From Tannerella sp. (lineage in GTDB: Bacteria > Bacteroidota > Bacteroidia > Bacteroidales > Tannerellaceae), in NCBI GenBank assembly GCA_031288935.1, contig JAITQL010000076.1, positions 1-10,449 on the forward strand: DNA of 10,449 nucleotides. The letters run 5' to 3'. This document shows, piece after piece, positions 1 to 6,347 of the stretch (the first letter of the stretch is position 1; each line of letters opens with the position of its first letter). The translations under genes were made by a program, and so were the position numbers. Below the pieces are notes generated by a model. It was given only the letters and a program-made list of their open reading frames with translations. It was not told where the DNA came from and ran no database searches.

Positions 1-70
1 ACTAACATTTAATGATATATGCAACCTTTTGCGCTGAGGGGTTTTCGGAGTGGACTCAAGATTCTTGTTT

Positions 71-115
71 GAAACAGGAGGCACGGGGATTATTTCTCCG
101 TGCCTCCGCTGTTTC
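71..115. repeat. Long hairpin at the left edge of repeat copy 1
   Basis: The arms GAAACAG (71-77) and GAGGCACGG (78-86) pair with CCGTGCCTC (98-106) and CTGTTTC (109-115), leaving a 2-base bulge and an 11-base loop. This is a 16-bp stem overall. There is no T-tract after it on either strand, so it is not a canonical intrinsic terminator; it could still end or stabilise a transcript from an upstream gene outside the window. In copy 2 the outer arm is not preserved, so the extension by 7 bp is specific to copy 1. Confidence 0.6.
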
Positions 116-332
116 ACGCGGATTCACGCAGATTTTAACGGCCTTTTATCTGCGGCATCCGCGTTGAAATCTCCGTCAATCTGCGTGAAACGAATCTTTG
201 AAAGGCAGAGGCACGGGGATGTATTTCTCTGTGCCTCCGTTGTTTCACGCAGATTCACGCAGATTTTAACGACCTTTTATCTGCGGCATCCGCGCTGAAA
301 TCCCCGTCAATCTGCGAGAAACGAATCTTTGA
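78..332. repeat. Two tandem copies of a ~124-bp palindromic intergenic repeat
   Basis: Copy 1 is 78-201 and copy 2 is 208-332, a 130-bp period with only scattered substitutions and one 1-base insertion. Each copy has two parts. The first is a hairpin whose arms read GAGGCACGG and CCGTGCCTC (copy 2 has a G:U-compatible change). The second is a segment bounded by inverted arms GTTTCACGCRGATT and AATCTGCGTGAAAC (111-124 with 178-191; 242-255 with 309-322, one mismatch each). The word CACGCAGATT also occurs inside each copy as a short direct repeat. The terminal inverted arms and absence of coding potential are like a non-autonomous mobile or REP-like element, but no transposase is nearby and no target duplication is evident. 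Function unknown. Confidence 0.85.
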
Positions 333-359
333 ATTTTTGAATCCTTGAATCTTTGAATG
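323..359. repeat. 8-nt microsatellite (GAATCTTT-type), four units
   Basis: Four consecutive octamers, GAATCTTT, GAATTTTT, GAATCCTT and GAATCTTT (323-354), are followed by a partial fifth. The same word recurs in other spacers of this window (TTGAATC twice at 1283-1297, and TTGAATCTT at 5402-5410 in the murF leader), so it is a recurrent local sequence type. The array lies ~35 bp upstream of the panB -7 box, where slippage could change promoter spacing. No effect is shown by the sequence itself. Confidence 0.6.
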
Positions 360-390
360 GAAAAAGTAACGCCCAATAAACTTTTTCGCG

Positions 391-398
391 TACATTTG
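391..398 (+). promoter_or_regulatory. Probable panB promoter, -7 box
   Basis: TACATTTG matches the Bacteroidota -7 consensus TAnnTTTG and sits 27 bp before the panB ATG, predicting a leader of about 20 nt. No TTTG -33 element is seen at the usual ~19-21-bp spacing; the nearest TTTG (352-355) is too far away. The call therefore rests on the -7 box and its position alone. Confidence 0.55.
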
Positions 399-425
399 CG
401 GCGCAAATAAAAAAATGAAAGAAAC

Positions 426-1247
426 ATGTCGGTTGCAATATCTGATAACAGCCGGAAGGTGACGACACACCGGTTGATTGAAATGAAACAGCGCGGAGAG
501 AAAATCTCGATGCTGACGGCCTATGATTATTCCATGGCGCAAATTATTGACCAGGCGGGAATGGATGTGATCCTGGTGGGCGATTCGGCGTCGAACGTGA
601 TGGCGGGGAATGTGACGACGCTTCCCATTACGCTCGACCAGATGATATATCACGGCAAGTCGGTGGTCAAGGCCGTCAAAAGGGCGCTGGTCGTCGTCGA
701 CCTGCCCTTCGGCACCTATCAGGGCAATTCAAAGGAAGCCCTGGCATCGGCTGTCCGCGTGATGAAGGAAACACATGCCGACTGCATCAAGATGGAAGGC
801 GGCGCCGAAATCCGCGAGTCCGTCGAGCGCATATTCTGCGCCGGCATCCCCATCATGGGACACCTGGGGTTGACGCCGCAGTCGATCAACAAATTCGGAA
901 CCTATGCCGTGCGTGCACGCGAAGAAGTCGAAGCGCAGAAACTGATCGAAGACGCTCATCTGCTCGAGGAACTCGGATGCTTCGGCATCGTGCTCGAAAA
1001 AATCCCCGCCCTGCTGACCAAACAGGTTTCCGAAGAACTCTCCATCCCCACCATCAGTATTGGCGCAGGACGGTATGCCGACGGACAGGTGCTCGTGATG
1101 CACGACATGCTGGGCATCAATCAGGAGTTTTCGCCCCGCTTCCTGCGACGCTACGCCAACCTGTACGAAATCATCACCCGCGCCGTACAGGCCTATATCG
1201 ACGACGTGAAGACAAACGACTTCCCGAACGAAAAGGAACAGTATTAA
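426..1247 (+). CDS. panB: 3-methyl-2-oxobutanoate hydroxymethyltransferase (ketopantoate hydroxymethyltransferase)
   Basis: Cytoplasmic enzyme that transfers a hydroxymethyl group from 5,10-methylene-tetrahydrofolate to 2-oxoisovalerate, giving ketopantoate, the first committed step of pantothenate (hence coenzyme A) synthesis. The 273-residue length is typical of the family and the (beta/alpha)8 barrel signatures are in order: MLTAYDY (29-35), [12 protein letters not shown] (51-62), VDLPFGTY (91-98), KMEGG (122-126), GHLGLTPQS (145-153), the catalytic-base region VLEKIPA (189-195) and PTISIGAG (208-215). Counting against the E. coli enzyme, D53, D92 and E124 should bind Mg2+, K122 should contact substrate and E191 should be the general base; all are present. 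The ATG at 426 is chosen because it gives the family's usual N-terminus just after the -7 box. panC and panD are not in the window, so the pathway genes are dispersed here. Downstream proS follows after 65 bp of repeats with no clear promoter, so read-through is possible. Confidence 0.97.
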   Translation: MSVAISDNSRKVTTHRLIEMKQRGEKISMLTAYDYSMAQIIDQAGMDVILVGDSASNVMAGNVTTLPITLDQMIYHGKSVVKAVKRALVVVDLPFGTYQGNSKEALASAVRVMKETHADCIKMEGGAEIRESVERIFCAGIPIMGHLGLTPQSINKFGTYAVRAREEVEAQKLIEDAHLLEELGCFGIVLEKIPALLTKQVSEELSIPTISIGAGRYADGQVLVMHDMLGINQEFSPRFLRRYANLYEIITRAVQAYIDDVKTNDFPNEKEQY

Positions 1248-1249
1248 TT

Positions 1250-1298
1250 GAGAATGGAGAATGGAGAATTATGAAATGTATTTTGAATCGTTGAATCT
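1250..1298. repeat. Short tandem repeats between panB and proS
   Basis: Three heptamers, GAGAATG, GAGAATG and GAGAATT (1250-1270), begin just after the panB stop. They are followed by two octamers, TTTGAATC and GTTGAATC (1282-1297), and an A/T-rich run up to proS. The repeats fill nearly all of the 65-bp spacer. They resemble the microsatellite upstream of panB. No promoter with a full TAnnTTTG box is seen here (GTATTTTG at 1279-1286 is one base short), so no regulatory role is assigned. Confidence 0.55.
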
Positions 1299-1312
1299 TT
1301 AAATTTTATCTT

Positions 1313-2794
1313 ATGGCAAAAGAATTAAAAGAGCTTACCCCTCGAAGCGAAAACTATTCGCAGTGGTATCAAGACCTGGTCATCAAGGCAGACCTGGCAG
1401 AAAACTCGGCCGTGCGCGGCTGCATGGTCATCAAGCCCTACGGCTATGCGATCTGGGAGAAGATGCAGCGCGCGCTGGACGACATGTTCAAGGCTACCGG
1501 CCACGTGAACGCCTACTTCCCGCTGCTGATACCGAAATCATTCCTCAGCAGGGAGGCCGACCATGTGGAAGGCTTTGCGAAGGAATGTGCCGTAGTGACG
1601 CACTACCGGCTGAAAAATGCGGCGGACGGCAGCGGCGTTGTCGTTGACCCGGCCGCCCGGCTGGAAGAAGAACTGATCATCCGGCCTACCTCGGAAACCA
1701 TCATCTGGAACACGTACCGCAACTGGATTCACTCCTACCGCGACCTGCCCATACTGATCAACCAGTGGGCAAACGTCATGCGCTGGGAAATGCGCACGCG
1801 CCTGTTTCTGCGCACGGCGGAATTTCTCTGGCAGGAAGGCCATACTGCTCATGCCACGCGCCTGGAAGCGGAAGAGGAAGCTCGCCGGATGCAGGACGTC
1901 TACGCCGATTTTGCCGAAAATCACATGGCCATGCCGGTGATCAAGGGCGTGAAGTCGGCCAGTGAACGTTTTGCCGGCGCGCTGGACACCTATACCATTG
2001 AAGCCATGATGCAGGATGGCAAAGCCCTGCAGGCCGGCACGTCGCATTTCCTGGGACAGAACTTCGGCAAGGCCTTCGACGTGACGTTCGTCGACCGGAA
2101 CGGGCAGACGGAATACGCCTGGGCATCGTCGTGGGGCGTTTCCACCCGTCTGATCGGCGCGCTCATCATGTCGCACTCCGACGACAACGGACTGGTGCTT
2201 CCCCCCCGTCTGGCACCCGTACAGGCAGTCATCATCCCGATATACCGTTCCGCTGAGCAGCTGGCGCAAATCGGCGAAAAGGTGGCCGGTATTGTCGCAA
2301 ACCTGAAGGCGCTTGGCATTTCGGTGAAATACGACGATGCCGACAACAGGAAACCCGGCTGGAAGTTTGCCGAATATGAGCTGAAGGGCGTCCCCGTCCG
2401 CCTGGCGCTGGGCGGTCGCGATCTGGAGAACGGCACAATCGAAGTGATGCGGCGCGACACGCTCGAAAAGGAGACCGTTACGTGCCAGGGCATCGAAACG
2501 CATGTGAAAAACCTGCTCGACGAGATTCAGGCAAACATCTACCAAAAAGCCCTTCGGACGCGCGAAACCCGTACGGTCACAGTCGACACCTACGCCGAGT
2601 TCAAGGAAAAAATCGAAGACGGCCACTTCATCCAGGCACACTGGGACGGTACGGCAGAGACGGAAGAGCAGGTGAAGAACGAAACCAAAGCCACCATCCG
2701 CTGTATTCCGCTGGCAGGCGACCTGACGCCGGGGCAGTGCATGGTGACCGGAAAACCCTCGGCGCAGCGCGTACTGTTCGCAAGAGCGTATTAA
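1313..2794 (+). CDS. proS: Prolyl-tRNA synthetase, archaeal/eukaryote-like short form
   Basis: Class II aminoacyl-tRNA synthetase that charges tRNA-Pro with proline in the cytoplasm. At 493 residues it is the short type without the ~180-residue INS editing domain found between motifs 2 and 3 in the E. coli type. Visible class II signatures are [13 protein letters not shown] (123-135), motif 2 [22 protein letters not shown] (157-178) and the motif 3 region ending in [21 protein letters not shown] (282-302). The anticodon-binding domain follows (about 303-410). The C-terminal domain of the archaeal/eukaryotic form is recognised by [10 protein letters not shown] (458-467), [10 protein letters not shown] (474-483) and the terminal RAY; in this class the last tyrosine reaches toward the active site. 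Only two cysteines (C464, C476) are obvious of the four that bind zinc in some archaeal homologues, so zinc binding is uncertain. The start ATG is the first in frame and gives a standard N-terminus. The stop is 24 bp before the esterase gene, suggesting co-transcription. Confidence 0.97.
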   Translation: MAKELKELTPRSENYSQWYQDLVIKADLAENSAVRGCMVIKPYGYAIWEKMQRALDDMFKATGHVNAYFPLLIPKSFLSREADHVEGFAKECAVVTHYRLKNAADGSGVVVDPAARLEEELIIRPTSETIIWNTYRNWIHSYRDLPILINQWANVMRWEMRTRLFLRTAEFLWQEGHTAHATRLEAEEEARRMQDVYADFAENHMAMPVIKGVKSASERFAGALDTYTIEAMMQDGKALQAGTSHFLGQNFGKAFDVTFVDRNGQTEYAWASSWGVSTRLIGALIMSHSDDNGLVLPPRLAPVQAVIIPIYRSAEQLAQIGEKVAGIVANLKALGISVKYDDADNRKPGWKFAEYELKGVPVRLALGGRDLENGTIEVMRRDTLEKETVTCQGIETHVKNLLDEIQANIYQKALRTRETRTVTVDTYAEFKEKIEDGHFIQAHWDGTAETEEQVKNETKATIRCIPLAGDLTPGQCMVTGKPSAQRVLFARAY

Positions 2795-2818
2795 ATATCC
2801 ATAAACCGGTTTGAACAA

Positions 2819-4045
2819 ATGAAGAAGAAAATTTCAATGCTCATTGTGTGCTGTCTGACGGCGGTGGGGCTTATGGCGGCAAATCCAGTGAAGAAGACGG
2901 TCCGGTCGGGGGAGCTGGATCGGGAATACTTGCTTTATACGCCTGAAAACAACCGCGCACAACCGGACGGTTTGATTGTCTGCCTGCATGGCTTCAACGG
3001 TTCGATGGAAGATTTCTTCGACGAATATCCTGTGTATAAAGTGGCCGACTCGCTGAACTGTCTCATTGTTGCTCCGCAGGCTTTGCCGGAGCAAGACCAG
3101 CGCGTGATCGACAAGGCTGCGCTGATTAATCTGTTTGCCGGAGACAAACTGCTCCTCCAGTCCGCCTGGGGATGCGGATTGAAGGTCAAGGCCGTTATGA
3201 AGCTGGGCGGCATTGTGCTGCTGGAGGATGAATTGAACAAGACGGTGGATGATGTGGAATTTATCCGCCGGATCATCCAGCTGACGCTGGAGGAGTTTGC
3301 CCTGAAATCCGACAATCTGTTTCTTGTCGGCACTTCGATGGGCGGTTACATGTCCTATCAGTTTGCGCTGAAACAGCCGGTGAAGTTAGCGGGAATCGTG
3401 TCGATTGTCGGCTCGATGGGTTTAAACGTCAAAGGCATGGGTGAGGGGCGAAAAATGTCGGTTTGCGACTTTCACAGCGTGACGGACGAAGTAGTGCCCT
3501 ACACCGGAACGACTGAAAACTCCGGGGTGGTCATCTCTCTGGCGCAGCCCAAGCAGGAGGTGCTCCGCTATTGGGTGGACGTCAATGGCGCCGGCGCACC
3601 GGCCACCGAAGAGGTCAGATATTATCCTTCGACGAACGGCATCACGGTCGAGAAAACCACCTGGCCGCATCCGGAATACGAAGTCGTGCATTACAAAATG
3701 AGCGGCTCGAATCACGGCTACTTTTTCCGGAAGGAATCGGGCGACTGCATGGATTATGTGGAAGAAATCACGAAATTCCTTGCCTCGCACGCTTCGCCGC
3801 CTGCGGACGGAAACGAACGGACTCCGGAACAGTCGCCGGCAGTCTATCCCAATCCGGCCGGAAATACCGTTTATTTCAGCGTTGCAAACGGAACGGTTTC
3901 AATCTACGATTTCACGGGAAAAGAAATCCGGTCTGCCTCCTTCAGCGCCGGACAAATGGACGTCTCGTCCCTGAAACCGGGCATGTATATCCTGCGTATT
4001 CTGTCGGATGGACGTACCCGGACGGCCAAACTGATCAAACGATAG
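2819..4045 (+). CDS. Secreted alpha/beta-hydrolase (PHB depolymerase/feruloyl-esterase-like) with T9SS sorting domain
   Basis: Predicted exported esterase of the LpqC/poly(3-hydroxybutyrate)-depolymerase-like alpha/beta-hydrolase group; the natural ester substrate cannot be told from sequence. Residues 1-20 form a signal peptide (MKKK, a hydrophobic stretch, then a likely cleavage site after LMA). The catalytic parts are the oxyanion-hole strand VCLHGFNG (54-61), the nucleophile elbow GTSMGG (171-176, Ser173), a likely acid Asp223 in HSVTDEVVPY, and His299 in GSNHGYF. VDDVEFI (143-149) matches the DDVxFI stretch common in this group. After a Pro/Glu-rich linker (about 323-341), VYPNPAGNTVYF (342-353), IYDFTGKEI (362-370), LKPGMYIL (385-392) and the basic end AKLIKR form a type A Por/T9SS C-terminal sorting domain. 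The mature enzyme is therefore expected to cross the outer membrane by T9SS and be attached to the cell surface or released. The gene follows proS by 24 bp and shares no pathway with it; co-transcription seems positional. It has no in-window T9SS machinery gene. Confidence 0.88.
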   Translation: MKKKISMLIVCCLTAVGLMAANPVKKTVRSGELDREYLLYTPENNRAQPDGLIVCLHGFNGSMEDFFDEYPVYKVADSLNCLIVAPQALPEQDQRVIDKAALINLFAGDKLLLQSAWGCGLKVKAVMKLGGIVLLEDELNKTVDDVEFIRRIIQLTLEEFALKSDNLFLVGTSMGGYMSYQFALKQPVKLAGIVSIVGSMGLNVKGMGEGRKMSVCDFHSVTDEVVPYTGTTENSGVVISLAQPKQEVLRYWVDVNGAGAPATEEVRYYPSTNGITVEKTTWPHPEYEVVHYKMSGSNHGYFFRKESGDCMDYVEEITKFLASHASPPADGNERTPEQSPAVYPNPAGNTVYFSVANGTVSIYDFTGKEIRSASFSAGQMDVSSLKPGMYILRILSDGRTRTAKLIKR

Positions 4046-4108
4046 GGAATTCAAAAGTTCAACGGTTAAAAGTGCGGCGGGAACATTCGGGGGAACGTAC
4101 GGACGGGA

Positions 4109-5398
4109 TCACAGCCTGTCAATCACCTTTTCCAGATGAACGCCGTGCGACCCTTTGAGCAGGATGTGATAACCCTCCAGCCGGTTTCCGGACAGACAGT
4201 CGCTTAATGCCTTCACCTCCGGGAAACAGGGATAGCGGGCGGAGCCGGCGGCCGTAAAGTGTTCGCCGCAAAGCAGGACGCGGTCAAAGGCAAACGACTG
4301 CAACAACTCGACCACTTCTTCATGAAACGCGAGGCTTTGCGCACCCAGTTCGCGCATGTCTCCCAGGATAACCGCTTTCGGCCGATCCGGCAATGCGGCA
4401 AAATTCCTCAGCGCCGCCTTCATGCTGTCCGGGTTGGCATTGTAGGTGTCGATAATCAGTTCGTTGCGGGACGTTTTTTCCCATTGCGAACGGTGGTTGG
4501 CGGGTTTGTAGGCGGCAAGAGCCGCGTTGATGCCGGCCGGCGGCACGTCGAAATAACACCCCGCGGCAATCGCAGCCAGTACGTTCCACAAATTATAGTC
4601 GCCCACCAGCTGCGTTTCTGCCGCGTAACGGACGGTCTTACAGCTCCACTCGAGACGAAGAAACGGCCTGCAATCCGTTACGCGCCCTGTTACCTGCGCA
4701 TCGTCACCGGCGCCATACGTGATGGCTTCGAGGCCGCCGGCGATGGCCTGCAAATGCGGATGATCCTTGTGTATAAATATTTTCCCGCCGGTTTCGCGCA
4801 GGAAATCATACAGCTCCCCCTTGGTGCGAATGACCCCTTCCAGCGATCCGAACCCTTCCAGATGGGCACAGCCGACATTGGTAACAAGGCCGTAGTCCGG
4901 ACGCGCCATCTGCGCCAGTTCCCGTATTTCGCCCGGATGATTCGCCCCCATTTCCACAACGGCCATTTCATTCCTGTCCGTCAGGCGGAGCAAGGTCAGC
5001 GGAACGCCGATGTGATTGTTCAGGTTGCCCTGCGTATACGACACGTTGTATCGGACGGACAATACGGCGGCCAGCAATTCCTTGGTGGTTGTTTTCCCGT
5101 TCGTCCCGGTGATGCCGATGACCGGTATCCCCAGTGTCTCGCGATGCAGACGGGCCAGCTGTTGGAGCGTTTGCAGCGCGTCAGCCGTCAGGATCATCCG
5201 GTCGTCTGTTTTCACTTTCGGATCGTCGACGACGGCGTATGCACATCCGTTCTCCAGGGCTTGCGCGGCAAACCTGTTCCCGTCTTGCGACGCCCCTTTC
5301 AGAGCAAAGAAAATGGAACCGGGCGGACACGTCCGGCTGTCGATCGTAATCACCGGGTGACGCAAATACAATGGATACAGTTCGAGAAGCGTTTTCAT
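4109..5398 (-). CDS. murF: UDP-N-acetylmuramoyl-tripeptide--D-alanyl-D-alanine ligase
   Basis: ATP-dependent cytoplasmic ligase adding D-Ala-D-Ala to UDP-MurNAc-tripeptide, completing the peptidoglycan pentapeptide precursor. From the ATG at 5398 the product is 429 residues. The N-terminal substrate domain includes IDSRTCPPGSIFFALKG (19-35); the ATP P-loop is GITGTNGKTTTKE (95-107); NHIGVPLTLL (128-137) and VVEMGANHPGEI (148-159) belong to the central domain; DTYNANPDS (317-325) is the characteristic MurF motif; GDMRELG (346-352) and KGSHGVHLE (415-423) are in the C-terminal domain, the last with His where many homologues have Arg. An in-frame TTG at 5425 would add nine residues, but it lies inside the predicted -7 box (5423-5430) and so should not be transcribed. 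The gene is convergent with the esterase gene (63-bp gap without a clear terminator) and divergent from dps. No other mur/fts gene adjoins it, so it sits outside a dcw cluster. Confidence 0.96.
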   Translation of the reverse strand: MKTLLELYPLYLRHPVITIDSRTCPPGSIFFALKGASQDGNRFAAQALENGCAYAVVDDPKVKTDDRMILTADALQTLQQLARLHRETLGIPVIGITGTNGKTTTKELLAAVLSVRYNVSYTQGNLNNHIGVPLTLLRLTDRNEMAVVEMGANHPGEIRELAQMARPDYGLVTNVGCAHLEGFGSLEGVIRTKGELYDFLRETGGKIFIHKDHPHLQAIAGGLEAITYGAGDDAQVTGRVTDCRPFLRLEWSCKTVRYAAETQLVGDYNLWNVLAAIAAGCYFDVPPAGINAALAAYKPANHRSQWEKTSRNELIIDTYNANPDSMKAALRNFAALPDRPKAVILGDMRELGAQSLAFHEEVVELLQSFAFDRVLLCGEHFTAAGSARYPCFPEVKALSDCLSGNRLEGYHILLKGSHGVHLEKVIDRL

Positions 5399-5422
5399 AT
5401 CTTGAATCTTCTTTTTGGGAAG

Positions 5423-5430
5423 CAAAAGTA
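5423..5430 (-). promoter_or_regulatory. Probable murF promoter, -7 box
   Basis: On the - strand the bases read TACTTTTG, a match to the Bacteroidota -7 consensus TAnnTTTG, 24 bp before the murF ATG. A transcript would start about 6-8 bases further in, giving a leader of roughly 15-20 nt. No TTTG is found at the -33 position. The box also decides the murF start codon, because the alternative TTG start overlaps it. Confidence 0.65.
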
Positions 5431-5502
5431 GTATTTAATTATGACATTTGTTTCTTCCCTCCGCACAATCGCCGCGAAGCGATGCCGACGGACAGGCCGG
5501 AC

Positions 5503-5519
5503 AATAGGAGCTGCCTATT
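5503..5519. promoter_or_regulatory. OxyR-like operator upstream of dps
   Basis: AATAGGAGCTGCCTATT is an inverted repeat (arms AATAGG and CCTATT, 5-base spacer). It contains ATAG-N7-CTAT, the spacing of one OxyR motif, and fits the LysR-family T-N11-A rule. Its centre (5511) lies about 65 bp before the expected dps transcript start and 28 bp before its -33 box, a usual place for a LysR-type activator. The second ATAG-N7-CTAT motif expected 7 bp downstream is degenerate. OxyR control of dps is established in Bacteroides fragilis; that it operates through this site here is inference. Confidence 0.5.
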
Positions 5520-5538
5520 CAGATATATACACGATTGA

Positions 5539-5570
5539 TTTGATTGATATGTTTTCCTGTTGTACCTTTG
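5539..5570 (+). promoter_or_regulatory. dps promoter (-33 TTTG and -7 TACCTTTG)
   Basis: TTTG (5539-5542) and TACCTTTG (5563-5570) are separated by 20 bp, an excellent fit to the Bacteroidota consensus TTTG-N19-21-TAnnTTTG. Transcription should begin near 5576, leaving an A/T-rich leader of about 43 nt before the dps ATG. The alternative upstream ATG at 5544 falls between the two boxes, so it cannot be the dps start on this transcript. Confidence 0.82.
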
Positions 5571-5618
5571 CATCGAGAAAAAGAACAGAGTTTATTAACA
5601 ATACTAATTTATATAAAT

Positions 5619-6095
5619 ATGAATACGAAAAATAATGTAGGACTGGAAGGAAATGCGATCCAACCCGTCATTGTCAAATTAAGTTTTCTCTTGGCGGATT
5701 ACCAGGTTTTTTATACCAATCTGCGCGGTTTTCACTGGAATATTCAAGGCGACAAGTTTTATGATCTGCATGGTATTTACGAGGAATACTATACTGAAGT
5801 GGCCGAGAAGATTGACGAAGTAGCCGAACGCATTGTGATATTGGGAAGCGTTCCGGCCAACAGTTTCTCCGAATACCTGAAACAGGCCGGGGTGAAGGAA
5901 GTATCAGGCGTTTCGGACTGGAAGGTCGGCGGCAACAACGTAGTTTCCACGCTTCAGTATCTGATTGATTCGCTGCGGGAACTCCATGCCGTTGCCCGTC
6001 AGGCAGGCGATCAGGCCACTGCCTCGCTGGCCATACACGGTATCAAGAGTTTTGAAAAGAAGGTTTGGATGCTTTCATCCTATTTGAAGGATTAA
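5619..6095 (+). CDS. dps: Dps-family DNA-binding ferritin-like protein (miniferritin)
   Basis: Member of the Dps family, which forms 12-subunit cages that oxidise ferrous iron with peroxide and store it, shielding DNA from hydroxyl radicals. The product is 158 residues, the usual Dps size. The inter-subunit ferroxidase ligands are present at H39 (in NLRGFHWNIQG), H51, D66 and E70; their spacing (12, 15, 4) equals that of H31, H43, D58 and E62 in the Listeria innocua protein. The C-terminus ends KVWMLSSYLKD with no long lysine tail; the short N-terminus (MNTKNN) has one lysine, so DNA binding is uncertain and the protein may act mainly in iron and peroxide handling. The start at 5619 is chosen over 5544 because the promoter boxes overlap the longer form. 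It has its own promoter, an OxyR-like site upstream and a terminator downstream, so it is most likely a single-gene transcript. Confidence 0.95.
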   Translation: MNTKNNVGLEGNAIQPVIVKLSFLLADYQVFYTNLRGFHWNIQGDKFYDLHGIYEEYYTEVAEKIDEVAERIVILGSVPANSFSEYLKQAGVKEVSGVSDWKVGGNNVVSTLQYLIDSLRELHAVARQAGDQATASLAIHGIKSFEKKVWMLSSYLKD

Positions 6096-6137
6096 CATTC
6101 CGCATCCGATAGATATGCCCGGCAGGGCAATGTGCAG

Positions 6138-6174
6138 ACAACCGGTAAACAGAAACTGTTTTACCGGTTGTTTT
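6138..6174 (+). terminator. Intrinsic terminator of dps
   Basis: ACAACCGGTAAACAG (6138-6152) pairs with CTGTTTTACCGGTTGT (6156-6171), with one bulged T and a 3-base loop, and is followed by a TTT run (6172-6174). It lies 43 bp after the dps stop codon. The near-symmetry (A-rich upstream is weak) favours the + direction. No gene lies convergent here. Confidence 0.78.
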
Positions 6175-6290
6175 GCGTTGGCAGGGAGGATGGCAAGCAG
6201 TTTTTAAATCTGCTGTTTCTGAAGCGCAATAATGAACTGCCTGTATTGATTCCACAATATCCCTCTCTGAAATAACAATGGCTGCCCTGT

Positions 6291-6325
6291 TTTGAGTGTC
6301 GGAGCGGATATTTTCGCTACCTTTG
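6291..6325 (+). promoter_or_regulatory. Probable aspS promoter
   Basis: TACCTTTG (6318-6325) is a full match to the -7 consensus TAnnTTTG, 22 bp before the aspS ATG. A TTTG at 6291-6294 could be the -33 box, although the 23-bp gap is slightly longer than usual. The predicted leader is about 15 nt. The remaining spacer from the dps terminator to here (6175-6290) shows only short, weak inverted repeats. Confidence 0.65.
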
Positions 6326-6347
6326 CGCGATTTTTATTGCAGATAAC

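Larger units (their letters stand above)
1..425. other. Gene-free intergenic region upstream of panB
   Basis: No convincing coding region lies here. The only open frame of note (50-298, + strand) runs straight through the two tandem repeats and has no family resemblance, so I treat it as chance. The content is: an unexplained stretch (1-70), a long hairpin (71-115), two ~124-bp direct repeats (78-332), an 8-nt microsatellite (323-354) and the panB -7 promoter box (391-398). No end of an upstream gene can be recognised at the left edge. Confidence 0.7.

Noticed and set aside
1538..2818. 426-residue open frame on the - strand opposite proS
   Set aside because: It has no recognisable domain and lies entirely across the conserved synthetase gene.
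4046..4108. Bidirectional terminator between the convergent esterase and murF genes
   Set aside because: Only a weak 6-bp stem with a G:U pair (about 4102-4120, overlapping the murF stop) was found, without a T-tract.
4259..5431. 390-residue open frame on the + strand opposite murF
   Set aside because: It is the complement of murF codons, with no motif and no promoter in front.
5544..5618. Longer dps start at the upstream ATG
   Set aside because: The ATG lies between the -33 and -7 boxes, and the added residues do not resemble a Dps N-terminus.
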